Assembly: GCF_024704835.1 (NCBI RefSeq)
Contig: NZ_JAMXBE010000004.1
Coordinates: 372,001 to 436,000 of the forward strand
Origin: Parapedobacter tibetensis
GTDB lineage: Bacteria; Bacteroidota; Bacteroidia; Sphingobacteriales; Sphingobacteriaceae
Length of the DNA: 64,000 nt
Reading direction: 5' to 3'
A program made the translations under genes and the position numbers. How positions within the stretch are numbered: the first letter of the stretch is position 1; every line of letters begins with the position of its first letter. This document shows positions 32,505 to 41,697 of the stretch, piece by piece. The notes under the pieces were generated by a model. That model had not been told where the DNA came from, searched no databases, and saw nothing but the letters and a program-made list of their open reading frames with translations.

Positions 32505-35500
32505 TTAAAAACCAGCACGGAGTCCAAATGTTACCGTTTTTGCAATGGGGTACCCATTCCAGTCTTGCCTGAAATTTGTTTCTGGATCCCACCATGAATA
32601 ATTAGTTATTGTCCAAAGATTCTGACCACTGACATACACGTTCAGGCTTTTTGTCCAACGTATGCCCAGGGTCTGCACGGGTAAATTATAGCCGAGCATG
32701 ATATTCTTCAGCCTCAAATAAGAGCCGTCTTCGATAAAACGGTCGGAAATCTGTACATTAGAGTTCCTGCTTATGCGTGGATATTTGGCATTCGGATTCT
32801 CAGGCGTCCAGTGGTCATAGAGAACTTCATTCGGCAAATTCAGACCAAACCCATAATCAACTGTAGAAATAGAACTCACATTGAAGATATCGTTTCCATA
32901 AATACCCTGAAAAAACACATTCAGCTCGAAGTTTTTATAGGCCACAGTTGAATTAAAACCATAGATAAACTTGGGGTTCGGGTCACCAATATACGTTTTA
33001 TCACTCGCATTGACGACATTGTCTTCATTTACATCCTTATAGACAATCCGGCCATTTTCATCGTAGCCATCTTCTAGGTAACCCCAGAATTGACCGACGG
33101 GCCTCCCTTCCCTCAAGATGCTGGTCACATCATTGACTATGGTAACACCAACCCGGTCTCGGAGCAGATCTTCCCCGTAATAAAGTTCGATAACTTTATT
33201 ACGGTTAAAAGCTATATTTGTATTCACGTCCCAGGTAAATGCTCCTTCTAGGATACGGCTATCAACCCCAAACTCGAATCCCTTATTCCGTACCCTGCCC
33301 ACATTTTGTGTGGTTATACTGTATCCCATAGAAGACGGTAGGGAAACAGGACTTAACAGATTACGTGTATTCTTGACGTAATAATCTGCTGTCAACAAAA
33401 CCCGGTTATTCAAAAAACCTAGATCAAGGCCGAAATCCATTTGCTCCGTGGTTTCCCATTTCAATGTCCCCGGTAATGCGGTGTTTGGTGCAAATGTATT
33501 GTGAAATTCATTACCCAGAATAATCACATCATTAACGAGAATGTTTTGGGTAATATAAGGATCAATGGCCTGGCTGCCAGTCAACCCCCAACTGGCACGT
33601 AACTTCAGGTCTGAAATGGCCGTTTGGCCGGCCATGAACGATTCATTTGAAACACGCCAAGCCAACGCTGCTGAAGGAAAATTCCCCCACTGAAGTCCCT
33701 CGCTATAACGTGAAGAACCATCGCGACGGATACTGACAGTGGCCAAGTACCGATCATCATAATTATAGTTTACGCGACCCAAATAAGAAAGTAATACTGA
33801 TTTGATATAATTGGAACTTGATGGGGTGTGGTTACTAGCAGCACCAATATTATAAGTCTCGAAAATATCACTTAAGAATCCTGAGCCACTCCCACTAAAA
33901 GGGGTGGAAAGAAAATCTTGGTAGGTAAAGCCGGCCACCGCAGAGATGGTGTGCTTATCCGCAAAGGTTTTATTATAACTCAGCGTGTTTTCATTCAACA
34001 GGCTGGTCAACTGCAACGTGGATATGGAGGCAGTGCCTGGGCTGTTAAAAAAACGGGTACTGGTGTAATTATCCGTTCGGTCGTCCCTATTCTCAATACC
34101 TCCAGCTATTTTTAGTACCAAGTCAGGGGTAATGTTATAAAGGAGGGCGGCATTGACAAGAGCCACATTTGCCCTGACAATACCGGTTTGTTCATTGATG
34201 AAATTAATTGGATTTCTGAGTTCTCCGGCCAAGAACGTGTATGCGGTGTGTAATACCCGGTACGATCCATCTTCATTGTAAGGTGTTAAGGTAGGCGGAG
34301 CTACCAATGCACCACCAAACATCGAACTGCCTCTACTGCCACCACCATTATCCCTTCTGCTGGTTTTCAAGCGAGATAGGGTACTGTTCAACTCTACACT
34401 AAACAAATCACTGATTTTATGGTTGAGGCTGCTGCGCAGGGAATACCTCGTGTAATCACTTCCTTGTATGATTCCATCTTGTCCATAATAGCTGCCTGAA
34501 ACTGAAAATTGAGTTTTCTCGTTACCACCACTCACATTCAGCGCGGCAGTAGATATGGGGGCTCTCGTAAATAGGAGATCCTGCCAATTATATCCCTCGC
34601 CAAATCCAGCTACCTCCTCTTCGGTAAAATAAGCGGGGATATTGTCGTTTGCAGCTTGGATATTATAAAACCGTGCATATTCACTGGCGTTCATCAAATC
34701 TAACTTCTTAATCACGCTTTGAGATCCAAAACTGGTCTCAAAATTGACACTTGTGAGTCCATCCTTACCTCTCTTGGTTGTAATCATTACAACACCGTTT
34801 GCTCCTCTTGAACCATATATAGCTGTTGCTGATGCGTCTTTTAAAATTTCAACACTTTCTATATCAGCGGTGTTTATATGTGTGGGACTGGGGGTATTAC
34901 CCGAGATAGGGAACCCGTCAATTACATATAATGGCTCATTGCTCCCTTGAATAGAATTACCACCACGGATACGCACACTCATACCCGGTCCCGGAGCTCC
35001 AGAGCTTTGGCGGATCTGGACGCCGGCGGCTCTTCCAGAGAGTGATTGAATAACATTGGCATTAGGGAAAGCATTTATTTCTTGCGATTTGACCTGGGAA
35101 ACGGAACCTGTCAAGTCTCTTTTGCGAACAGTACCGTAACCGATAACCACAACTTCGTCGATATCCTGTATGCTTTCTACCAATGTAATGTTGATGGTGG
35201 TTTCCGAACCAACCACAACTTCTTGTTGTATATAACCGATCCGGCTAAACACCAATACCTCCCCTACCGCAGCATTGATGGTATAGTTTCCATTACCGTC
35301 TGTTGAGCTACCGCGGTTTGCACCCTTTACGCTGACAGTCACATTTTCCACTGGCCCCCGCTGATCAGCTACTTTTCCGGTTATGGACTGCTGCTCCTGA
35401 ATTATGGCCGGGGAAGTAGGGCGTGCAGTGATTTTTTCCAGAACGATTACGCGATTCCTTCGCATTTCGTACCGGAGGCCTTTGCCTTCCAAAAGGATAT

Positions 35501-35774
35501 CCAGCACCTCATTAAGTGCTTTGCTTTTGAAATCAAAGGTTACCCTTTCCTTATCATCCAGCAGATTGTTGCCGTAAAACACCGTCAAGTCGGTTTGTTT
35601 CTTGATCATGGCAAATGCCGTGGCCAACGACACGTTGCGGCCCTTCATGGTAACCGATCTTCCCATGAGCTCTTGTTTCTCGTTCTTTGCAAGCACGGCC
35701 CCCTGCAATACCATAAGGAACAATGGCAGAAGCGTCATGCATCTGATGCTTTGGTTTAAAATCCTATTCTTCAT
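32505..35774 (-). CDS. susC: SusC/RagA TonB-linked receptor with STN domain
   Basis: From the ATG at 35774 the protein has 1089 residues and a signal peptide (TLLPLFLMVLQGAVLA); an upstream in-frame start (35816) would add 14 residues. An STN (secretin/TonB N-terminal) domain comes first (ATAFAMIKKQTDLTVFYGNN), then a carboxypeptidase-regulatory-like domain, the SusC plug signature (YGTVRKRDLTGSVSQV, LYVIDGFPISGNTPSPTHIN, EVLKDASATAIYGSRGANGV-like) and the barrel. The STN domain is the one that contacts FecR, and sigma and FecR genes lie just upstream. Ligand binding should therefore switch on this operon through trans-envelope signalling. Confidence 0.96.
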   Translation of the reverse strand: MKNRILNQSIRCMTLLPLFLMVLQGAVLAKNEKQELMGRSVTMKGRNVSLATAFAMIKKQTDLTVFYGNNLLDDKERVTFDFKSKALNEVLDILLEGKGLRYEMRRNRVIVLEKITARPTSPAIIQEQQSITGKVADQRGPVENVTVSVKGANRGSSTDGNGNYTINAAVGEVLVFSRIGYIQQEVVVGSETTINITLVESIQDIDEVVVIGYGTVRKRDLTGSVSQVKSQEINAFPNANVIQSLSGRAAGVQIRQSSGAPGPGMSVRIRGGNSIQGSNEPLYVIDGFPISGNTPSPTHINTADIESVEILKDASATAIYGSRGANGVVMITTKRGKDGLTSVNFETSFGSQSVIKKLDLMNASEYARFYNIQAANDNIPAYFTEEEVAGFGEGYNWQDLLFTRAPISTAALNVSGGNEKTQFSVSGSYYGQDGIIQGSDYTRYSLRSSLNHKISDLFSVELNSTLSRLKTSRRDNGGGSRGSSMFGGALVAPPTLTPYNEDGSYRVLHTAYTFLAGELRNPINFINEQTGIVRANVALVNAALLYNITPDLVLKIAGGIENRDDRTDNYTSTRFFNSPGTASISTLQLTSLLNENTLSYNKTFADKHTISAVAGFTYQDFLSTPFSGSGSGFLSDIFETYNIGAASNHTPSSSNYIKSVLLSYLGRVNYNYDDRYLATVSIRRDGSSRYSEGLQWGNFPSAALAWRVSNESFMAGQTAISDLKLRASWGLTGSQAIDPYITQNILVNDVIILGNEFHNTFAPNTALPGTLKWETTEQMDFGLDLGFLNNRVLLTADYYVKNTRNLLSPVSLPSSMGYSITTQNVGRVRNKGFEFGVDSRILEGAFTWDVNTNIAFNRNKVIELYYGEDLLRDRVGVTIVNDVTSILREGRPVGQFWGYLEDGYDENGRIVYKDVNEDNVVNASDKTYIGDPNPKFIYGFNSTVAYKNFELNVFFQGIYGNDIFNVSSISTVDYGFGLNLPNEVLYDHWTPENPNAKYPRISRNSNVQISDRFIEDGSYLRLKNIMLGYNLPVQTLGIRWTKSLNVYVSGQNLWTITNYSWWDPETNFRQDWNGYPIAKTVTFGLRAGF

Positions 35775-35907
35775 CTGAGTTAATATGGTTATATAATTTT
35801 CTGGGTAATTGGCCATATACGCTTAAGCATAAAACCGTGAACTACCCTTGGTTAAAAGAACTACACCATAGGGAATGAAATGGGTGAAAGGAAAAATGTT
35901 TTTTTTA

Positions 35908-37062
35908 TCACTTGAGGTATAACACATCGCCAACAAGCCTGTGTTTTATGCCGGTAGATGATTTTAGATCAGCTAGGAAGTAAGCGATATCATCCTTTTC
36001 CATGAGCCCGGTGATCGTTTGGTGAACGAGTTGAGGATTTTCAAAGGTGACCGATAAACCGTACCAACGGTTGATGGTCTTAGCCAACTCTTCAAGGGAT
36101 GCATTATGAAAATAATGGACGCCATCCATCCAGGCCAATATTTCGGTGGCATCAAAGGAGGCTTTCGAGAAGCCCTTACCATTGTATGTGGCCGCATACC
36201 CCGGTTCGAGTCGCATGCTTTCACCGTTTTCAGTGGTTAGCTGCACGCTTCCATCTACCAATGCAGTTTGTATGGCCTGCTGTTCGTATGTCCGTAGGTT
36301 GAAACGTGTTCCAAGTACGCGCACTTTGGTATCTCCAGCATGGACGATAAAAGGCTTTGCCAAATCGGTCGTTACCTCAAAATAACCTTCCCCATCGAGG
36401 TAAACTTCCCTTGAACCGCCAATAAACCGGGATGGAAAACGCAGCTTGGATTCCGCGTTTAACCATACCTTGGAACCATCCGGCAGGGTGACTTTGTATG
36501 CGCCTTTTGCGGGCACACTGAGCGTGCTCATCACAACGGCTATTGCATCGGAATGGATAGATTCAAGTTCACTGGCAGAGGCATTGATTGCTATACCGTT
36601 TAGCCTAAGGGCACGTATTGTCGTTTGATGTTGTAAGTTAACGGACTGCCCGTCGTCTGTGCTGAGCTGCACATACGGACTATCCTCCACCGAGGCAGCA
36701 AAGGTTATTGGATCGTCGCCTAACGACGCTCCCCTATCTGTTTTTCTAAGGATAAAAAAGCCCGCACCAACCAAGAGAAAAAAGGTCATTGCCGCTGCAT
36801 AGCGCATAAAAGGGATAACTCTTCTGGTTGGAAGGGTACCAGCCCTTTGCTTTACCTGCAGCAGGTCAGCACCGGAATCAATTCCCTCCATAAAGTCACT
36901 CAGATTCAATTGGCGTCCTTCCTTTTCCAAGGTTTGCCAAATTTGCTGCGCCTTTATATCCGTTGCCAACCACGAGGCTAGCAGCGCACTATCCGCTTCC
37001 GAAATAACGCCGGAAATTTTCTCAATATATAGTCGTCTAATATCTTCGTAGCTGGGTTCCAT
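35908..37062 (-). CDS. FecR-family anti-sigma regulator
   Basis: This 384-residue protein has a cytoplasmic N-terminus that should hold the sigma factor (residues 1-80), one membrane helix (YAAAMTFFLLVGAGFFIL), the FecR domain (YKVTLPDGSKVWLNAESKLRFPS) and a C-terminal DUF4974/STN-like domain (SLEELAKTINRWYGLSVTFE). It transmits occupancy of SusC to the sigma factor. It lies 34 bp downstream of the sigma gene and about 130 bp upstream of susC. Confidence 0.94.
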   Translation of the reverse strand: MEPSYEDIRRLYIEKISGVISEADSALLASWLATDIKAQQIWQTLEKEGRQLNLSDFMEGIDSGADLLQVKQRAGTLPTRRVIPFMRYAAAMTFFLLVGAGFFILRKTDRGASLGDDPITFAASVEDSPYVQLSTDDGQSVNLQHQTTIRALRLNGIAINASASELESIHSDAIAVVMSTLSVPAKGAYKVTLPDGSKVWLNAESKLRFPSRFIGGSREVYLDGEGYFEVTTDLAKPFIVHAGDTKVRVLGTRFNLRTYEQQAIQTALVDGSVQLTTENGESMRLEPGYAATYNGKGFSKASFDATEILAWMDGVHYFHNASLEELAKTINRWYGLSVTFENPQLVHQTITGLMEKDDIAYFLADLKSSTGIKHRLVGDVLYLK

Positions 37063-37096
37063 ACTGTAATTACTACACGCAACTCACGCTTTCGGG

Positions 37097-37645
37097 TTAA
37101 GCTACTCGACTATTTTTTAATCGTTCCCTTAAATTCTTCAATCCCAATTTGAGATGCGTCTTGAGCGAATTAACACTGATACCCATCTCATTGGCTGCTT
37201 CCTGGTATTTTTTATGCTGCACATAAACCAAGGTAAGCGCTTCCCTGCGCTGTACAGTTAGGTCATTTAATGCTTCACCGAGCAAGTTAAATAAGTTTTC
37301 CACCACTTCCCGATCTTCTTCATGGGCTGTGGATTCCGTTTCCCATAGCAATTGTGCTGATCTTTTCCGGTCATTTGCTGCTTTACGGAACCAATTGAGG
37401 CATCTATTTTTAACAGCCCGGTAAAGATATCCTTTTACATCTCCTTCCAAGCGCAGGTATCCTCGTTTTTCGAAAAGTTCTACAAAAAACTGCTGCACAA
37501 GCTCCTTGGCTTCTTCCGTATCCTTAAGATAAAAGTAAGCGTTTACACATAGCATTTTGTAATACTTCAGAAACAACGCATCATACGCTTCTAGGTTTCC
37601 CTGCGTTAGCTTTTCTAAGAGTTGAGCATCCGATGAATGATTCAT
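37097..37645 (-). CDS. ECF sigma-70 factor of the SusCD locus
   Basis: This 182-residue ECF sigma has region 2 (YDALFLKYYKMLCVNAYFYL, EELVQQFFVELFEKR-like, YLYRAVKNRCLNWFRK) and region 4 (REALTLVYVQHKKYQEAANE, SVNSLKTHLKLGLKNLRERL). It is the Bacteroidota type paired with FecR and SusC. It heads the cluster running leftwards to 28.4 kb. Divergent from the cysteine desulfurase gene across 150 bp. A short dyad CGGTT-CTT-AACCG lies at 37667-37679, of unknown meaning. Confidence 0.94.
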   Translation of the reverse strand: MNHSSDAQLLEKLTQGNLEAYDALFLKYYKMLCVNAYFYLKDTEEAKELVQQFFVELFEKRGYLRLEGDVKGYLYRAVKNRCLNWFRKAANDRKRSAQLLWETESTAHEEDREVVENLFNLLGEALNDLTVQRREALTLVYVQHKKYQEAANEMGISVNSLKTHLKLGLKNLRERLKNSRVA

Positions 37646-37783
37646 AAAATACTTTTTGGTTTATATCGGTTCTTAACCGTAATCCGCTATGGCTCTCCAA
37701 AGTTGCAACAAAAATTGGCAAGTACAAAAAATGACAACCAGCACAGTTCAGTATAGTATTGCGGTTTATATACCCAAAAAGCT

Positions 37784-37791
37784 TAAATTCG
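37784..37791 (+). promoter_or_regulatory. Candidate -7 element of the cysteine desulfurase gene
   Basis: TAAATTCG, one mismatch from TAnnTTTG, ends 4 bp before the ATG at 37796; a TTG at 37759-37761 lies 22 bp upstream. The same TAAATTCG occurs at 48540-48547 before smc. Confidence 0.35.
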
Positions 37792-37795
37792 CAAC

Positions 37796-38983
37796 ATGGA
37801 TAGGCTTATCTATTTTGACAACAATGCCACTACACCGCTCGACCCGCAGGTACTGGAAGCCATGATGCCTTACCTCACCACACATTTCGCCAACGCTTCC
37901 AGCATCACACACCGAGCCGGAAGAACGGCCTCGGCCGCCGTTGAGAAGGCAAGGGAACAGGTGGCGGCACTCATTGGGGCCACACCCCAGGAAATTACCT
38001 TTACGTCCGGAGCTACAGAGGCCATCAACATGGCTATAAAAGGGGTGTTCGAACACTACCAGGCCAAAGGCAAACACTTCATTACTTGCGCCACCGAGCA
38101 TAAGGCCGTGCTAGACACCTTTGCCTATTTAGAAAAAAAAGGGGCCGAGGTTACTTACCTGCCAGTAGATAAGGATGGAGCTATGGATTTGGTTTTGCTG
38201 GAAACTTCCATCCGTGCGGATACGGTATTGATAGCGCTGATGTATGCCAACAATGAGACAGGCATTGTTCATCCCATAGCAGATATTGCTAAAATCGCTA
38301 ACAAGCATGATGTATTGATCTTCTGCGACGCTACCCAGGCCGTTGGCAAGCTTCCTGTGGACCTAGCGACCGCGGGGGTTGACCTCCTATGTTTGAGTGC
38401 ACACAAACTTTACGGTCCGAAGGGCGTGGGAGCTTTATACATAAGGCGCAAGAACAAGCGTATACAGACTGGCGCGTTGCTTCATGGGGGTGGCCAGGAA
38501 AGCAAGCGCAGGGCCGGCACGTTCAATGTTCCCGGAATCGTGGGATTGGGCAAGGCCGCGGAAATAGCCAAACAACGTATGCTTGATGAATTCTCGCAAC
38601 TCGCCAAACAGCGTGACGAACTGGAAACAGCCCTGGCCAAATTACCTGCGACATTTGTCAATGGTGAAGGCACACTCCGTTTGCCGCATGTGAGCAACAT
38701 CACCTTTAGACACCTTAAGGCCGGAGAAATCATGGTCAACGTGCCCGATATTGCCCTCGCCTCAGGGTCGGCCTGCGTAACCGGCACCCGTGACCCTTCA
38801 CATGTGCTCAAAGCCATGGGAAGGTCTGATGAAGATGCCCATGCTTCTTTGCGATTTAGCTTGGGAAGGTTCAATACCGATGAGGATATCCGTGACGGCA
38901 TTATGCAAGTCACATCGGCAGTTGAAAAATTAAGAGCCGCCTCCCCGGTTTGGCAGTTGTATCAAACAGGAGCGATTGATTGA
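37796..38983 (+). CDS. iscS: Cysteine desulfurase (IscS/NifS family)
   Basis: This 395-residue PLP enzyme converts cysteine to alanine and transfers sulfur to a protein persulfide for Fe-S clusters and tRNA thiolation. Visible residues are His102 (CATEHKAV), Asp178 (CDATQAVG), the PLP lysine Lys204 (LSAHKLYGPKG), and the mobile-loop Cys327 in ASGSACVTG, of the IscS-like group I type. No iscU or other isc gene follows. A THUMP-like methyltransferase and an LLM oxidoreductase come after it on the same strand at 8 and 42 bp, probably co-transcribed. Confidence 0.93.
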   Translation: MDRLIYFDNNATTPLDPQVLEAMMPYLTTHFANASSITHRAGRTASAAVEKAREQVAALIGATPQEITFTSGATEAINMAIKGVFEHYQAKGKHFITCATEHKAVLDTFAYLEKKGAEVTYLPVDKDGAMDLVLLETSIRADTVLIALMYANNETGIVHPIADIAKIANKHDVLIFCDATQAVGKLPVDLATAGVDLLCLSAHKLYGPKGVGALYIRRKNKRIQTGALLHGGGQESKRRAGTFNVPGIVGLGKAAEIAKQRMLDEFSQLAKQRDELETALAKLPATFVNGEGTLRLPHVSNITFRHLKAGEIMVNVPDIALASGSACVTGTRDPSHVLKAMGRSDEDAHASLRFSLGRFNTDEDIRDGIMQVTSAVEKLRAASPVWQLYQTGAID

Positions 38984-38991
38984 GTTGACCC

Positions 38992-40173
38992 ATGAACGAA
39001 CAGATACTCGCACCTGAAGTGCAACATTACTTGCAGCAACACGAAACAGCAGCTCCAACAAGCTTGGCCCTGCGGAAAAGCCCATTCTTACATGTTTATC
39101 CAGCTGAATTGGCCCAACAGTTGGATGGCCGCCAGCGCTGCCGTAAAAAACTTCCACTATGGTATAGCACACCCAACATCTATTACCCCGAAAAACTATC
39201 GGTGGAGCAGGCCTCATCGCAACACACAGCTGCCTACAAAAGTAGCCTCATCGCAGAACAAAGCCGGATCATCGATCTCACCGGAGGGTTTGGCGTGGAC
39301 GCTTATTATTTCGCACAACGCGCTAAAACGGTTGCCTATTGCGAAAGAAATGAATCGCTTGCACGAATAGCTCAATATAATGCTCGCATCCTGGGGGCCG
39401 ACAACATCGATTTCATTGCCGCTAATGGCCTCATGCACCTACAAAGCCAAGCAGATGACACTTTTGACTATAGCTATATCGATCCCTCACGACGTATCGA
39501 CAAACGCAAGGTTTTCCTGCTGGAAGACTGCGAACCCAATGTGGTAGCATTGCAGGATTGGTTACTACAGAAGACCAAAAAAAGCCTGATAAAATCTGCC
39601 CCGTTACTTGACATCTCGTCTGCATTGAGTGTACTGAAAAGGGTATGTGAAGTGCACATCATCAGTGTTGATAATGAGTGCAAGGAGTTGTTGTTTGTGC
39701 TCGACCGCGAATATATGGATGCACCCCAAATTATTGTAGCAGCCTTGAAGGGCGGCATGGCACAGCGTTTCCAATTCTATGTCGACGAGGAAAAATCAGC
39801 GACCACTGATTTCGGCCACCCTGAGGGCTATCTCTACGAGCCGGATGCTGCCTTGCTGAAATCCGGTGCCTTCAAGCTCATCGGGCAACGATACGGCCTT
39901 AAAAAACTTCACCAGCACACCCACCTATATACTTCTGTGGAAGCAAACCCCGATTTTATGGGGAGGACATTTCGTATAGACAGCATGATGCTTTATTCCG
40001 ATTTCAAAAAAAATAAAGCGACAACTCAAGCGAACGTCAGCACCCGGAATTTTCCGCTGAAATCCGAAGAACTACGCAAACGACACCGGATTGATGAGGG
40101 AGGAAACAGGTACCTGTTTTTTTGTACGGGCATGGCCGATACCCTTTTGGTCATCTTTACATCAAAATGCTGA
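38992..40173 (+). CDS. THUMP-like domain SAM-dependent methyltransferase
   Basis: This 393-residue protein has a Rossmann methyltransferase core: IIDLTGGFGVDAYYFAQRA (SAM site), VAYCERNESLARIAQYN, then FDYSYIDPSRR, where DPSRR takes the place of the catalytic DPPY. A C-terminal THUMP-like RNA-binding region follows (about 300-393). Bacteroidota proteins of this build are annotated as class I methyltransferases with a THUMP-like domain and probably modify rRNA or tRNA; the target is unknown. The coupling to a cysteine desulfurase hints at tRNA modification, but that is weak evidence. Confidence 0.82.
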   Translation: MNEQILAPEVQHYLQQHETAAPTSLALRKSPFLHVYPAELAQQLDGRQRCRKKLPLWYSTPNIYYPEKLSVEQASSQHTAAYKSSLIAEQSRIIDLTGGFGVDAYYFAQRAKTVAYCERNESLARIAQYNARILGADNIDFIAANGLMHLQSQADDTFDYSYIDPSRRIDKRKVFLLEDCEPNVVALQDWLLQKTKKSLIKSAPLLDISSALSVLKRVCEVHIISVDNECKELLFVLDREYMDAPQIIVAALKGGMAQRFQFYVDEEKSATTDFGHPEGYLYEPDAALLKSGAFKLIGQRYGLKKLHQHTHLYTSVEANPDFMGRTFRIDSMMLYSDFKKNKATTQANVSTRNFPLKSEELRKRHRIDEGGNRYLFFCTGMADTLLVIFTSKC

Positions 40174-40215
40174 TGGCTGCTTTGCTTGATGGAGGTATTG
40201 CTGTATTTTGTGGGC

Positions 40216-41208
40216 ATGGCTAAACAACTGAAGCTTTCCGCGCTTGATCTTTCCGTAGTGATACAAGGTGGTAATGCCGCCACGGCCATCTCCCGCACCG
40301 TGGAGATCGCCCGGCATGTCGAACAATTGGGTTATGAACGTATTTGGCTTGCCGAACATCATAACATGGAATACATTGCCAGTTCGGCCACTTCGGTGCT
40401 CATTGGCCATGTAGCGGGTCGGACCAACCACATCCGGGTCGGATCTGGAGGCATTATGCTGCCCAATCATGCCCCGCTGGCCATTGCCGAGCAATTCGGC
40501 ACGCTTGATACCTTATATCCTGGCCGTATCGATCTGGGACTTGGGCGAGCACCGGGTACCGACCAACTGACGGCCATGGCACTGCGGCGCAACAATGCCA
40601 ATACGGCTTACCACTTCCCTTCCGACGTCCGTGAGCTCCAGCTTTATTTTAGCGACGATAATAGCGATGGACGTGTGCGGGCGTTCCCAGGTGAAGGGAT
40701 CGATATCCCGATATGGATACTCGGCTCAAGCACAGATAGCGCCTATTTAGCGGCTGAAATGGGGCTTCCTTATGCCTTTGCCGCACACTTTGCCCCCCAA
40801 CAGTTCCGTGCCGCCATTTCCCTATACAGGCAGCATTTCAAACCTTCGGCACAGCTCGACAGCCCTTATGTGTTGGCTTGTGTAAACGTCATTGCAGCTG
40901 ATACCGATGAGGAAGCGCAGGTACTAGCCACCAGCATGTACCGCATGTTCCTCGGCATCGTCACCAATACACGTAGGCCATTGCAACCTCCTGTGCCTTC
41001 CATGGATCCCTATTGGTCGCCCGATATGGAAGCCGCGGTCAAGCAAATGACCTCCTGTACGTTCATTGGGAGCAAAGAGCGCCTACAGGCGCAGCTTTCT
41101 AAATTCATTGAGGAAACCGGAGTCGATGAATTGATGACCACTAGTAATATTTATGATCAGGGAGCGAGGTTGAAGTCGTATAGGATTCTTAAGGAAGTGC
41201 TTTTTTAA
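40216..41208 (+). CDS. LLM class flavin-dependent oxidoreductase
   Basis: From ATG 40216 the product has 330 residues. It is a luciferase-like TIM barrel: [66 protein letters not shown], matching the MsnO8-type subgroup. Such enzymes use FMNH2 or F420H2 with oxygen for monooxygenation; in this group FMN is expected. The substrate is unknown. An in-frame ATG at 40186 would add 10 residues without family similarity. It is the last gene of the iscS operon. Confidence 0.88.
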   Translation: MAKQLKLSALDLSVVIQGGNAATAISRTVEIARHVEQLGYERIWLAEHHNMEYIASSATSVLIGHVAGRTNHIRVGSGGIMLPNHAPLAIAEQFGTLDTLYPGRIDLGLGRAPGTDQLTAMALRRNNANTAYHFPSDVRELQLYFSDDNSDGRVRAFPGEGIDIPIWILGSSTDSAYLAAEMGLPYAFAAHFAPQQFRAAISLYRQHFKPSAQLDSPYVLACVNVIAADTDEEAQVLATSMYRMFLGIVTNTRRPLQPPVPSMDPYWSPDMEAAVKQMTSCTFIGSKERLQAQLSKFIEETGVDELMTTSNIYDQGARLKSYRILKEVLF

Positions 41209-41492
41209 ATACTCCTTTTCACTAGACATACTGCTTTCCCGACTTTTACACTTGTTCTTAGGGTTTATTGTAACCTATTAAAAACAAGAAATCCTGACTG
41301 CGAACAATCAGGACTCTTTAAGTTTATAATTAGTTGGTTTGAGCAATAAAAATATGAATAATTAGTTGACATTGGCAAATAATTTATTCAAAAAAGTCAA
41401 TTTTTTTTACATTAAATTTATAATAAATTAACAATCAGGCAATTATTATTCTAAATCACCTTAGTAAATATATACAGATTTAGGTCTTTAAA
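41209..41492. other. AT-rich intergenic region with a weak hairpin
   Basis: This 284-bp stretch holds no gene I can support. TCCTGA (41292-41297) and TCAGGA (41308-41313) form a 6-bp stem with a 10-nt loop; U-rich sequence follows on both strands, so it may end transcription from either side. The rest is strongly AT-rich. Confidence 0.4.
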
Positions 41493-41689
41493 TCAGTGTT
41501 TGGCAAAGAAACGATCAAAAAACAGCAATTGGTACGGGATGGATAATCGCCAATAATCCCAATTATGTGCGCCCGGACTGGTAATGTAGGTATGCGGAAT
41601 ATCGGTCATAGCCCGCCCGCTACTACATCGGCAGCATAAGACTTTGCAACGCATAGCACGAACAACACGCTGAATGCATAGATTTTCAT
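41493..41689 (-). pseudogene. Remnant of a secreted esterase (internal deletion)
   Basis: Two pieces of one family are present. At 41689-41606 an ATG opens a signal peptide (MKIYAFSVLFVLCVAKSYAA) that stops after 27 codons. In another frame, 41609-41493 encodes PHTYITSPGAHNWDYWRLSI and YQLLFFDRFFAKH, the C-terminal end of an esterase D / tributyrin esterase-like alpha/beta hydrolase, including the catalytic His in GAHNWDYW. The roughly 200 residues between, with the nucleophile Ser, are missing. The start lies 8 bp after the stop of the upstream gene, so the intact ancestor was its operon partner. Confidence 0.7.
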
Positions 41690-41697
41690 GAGCATAT

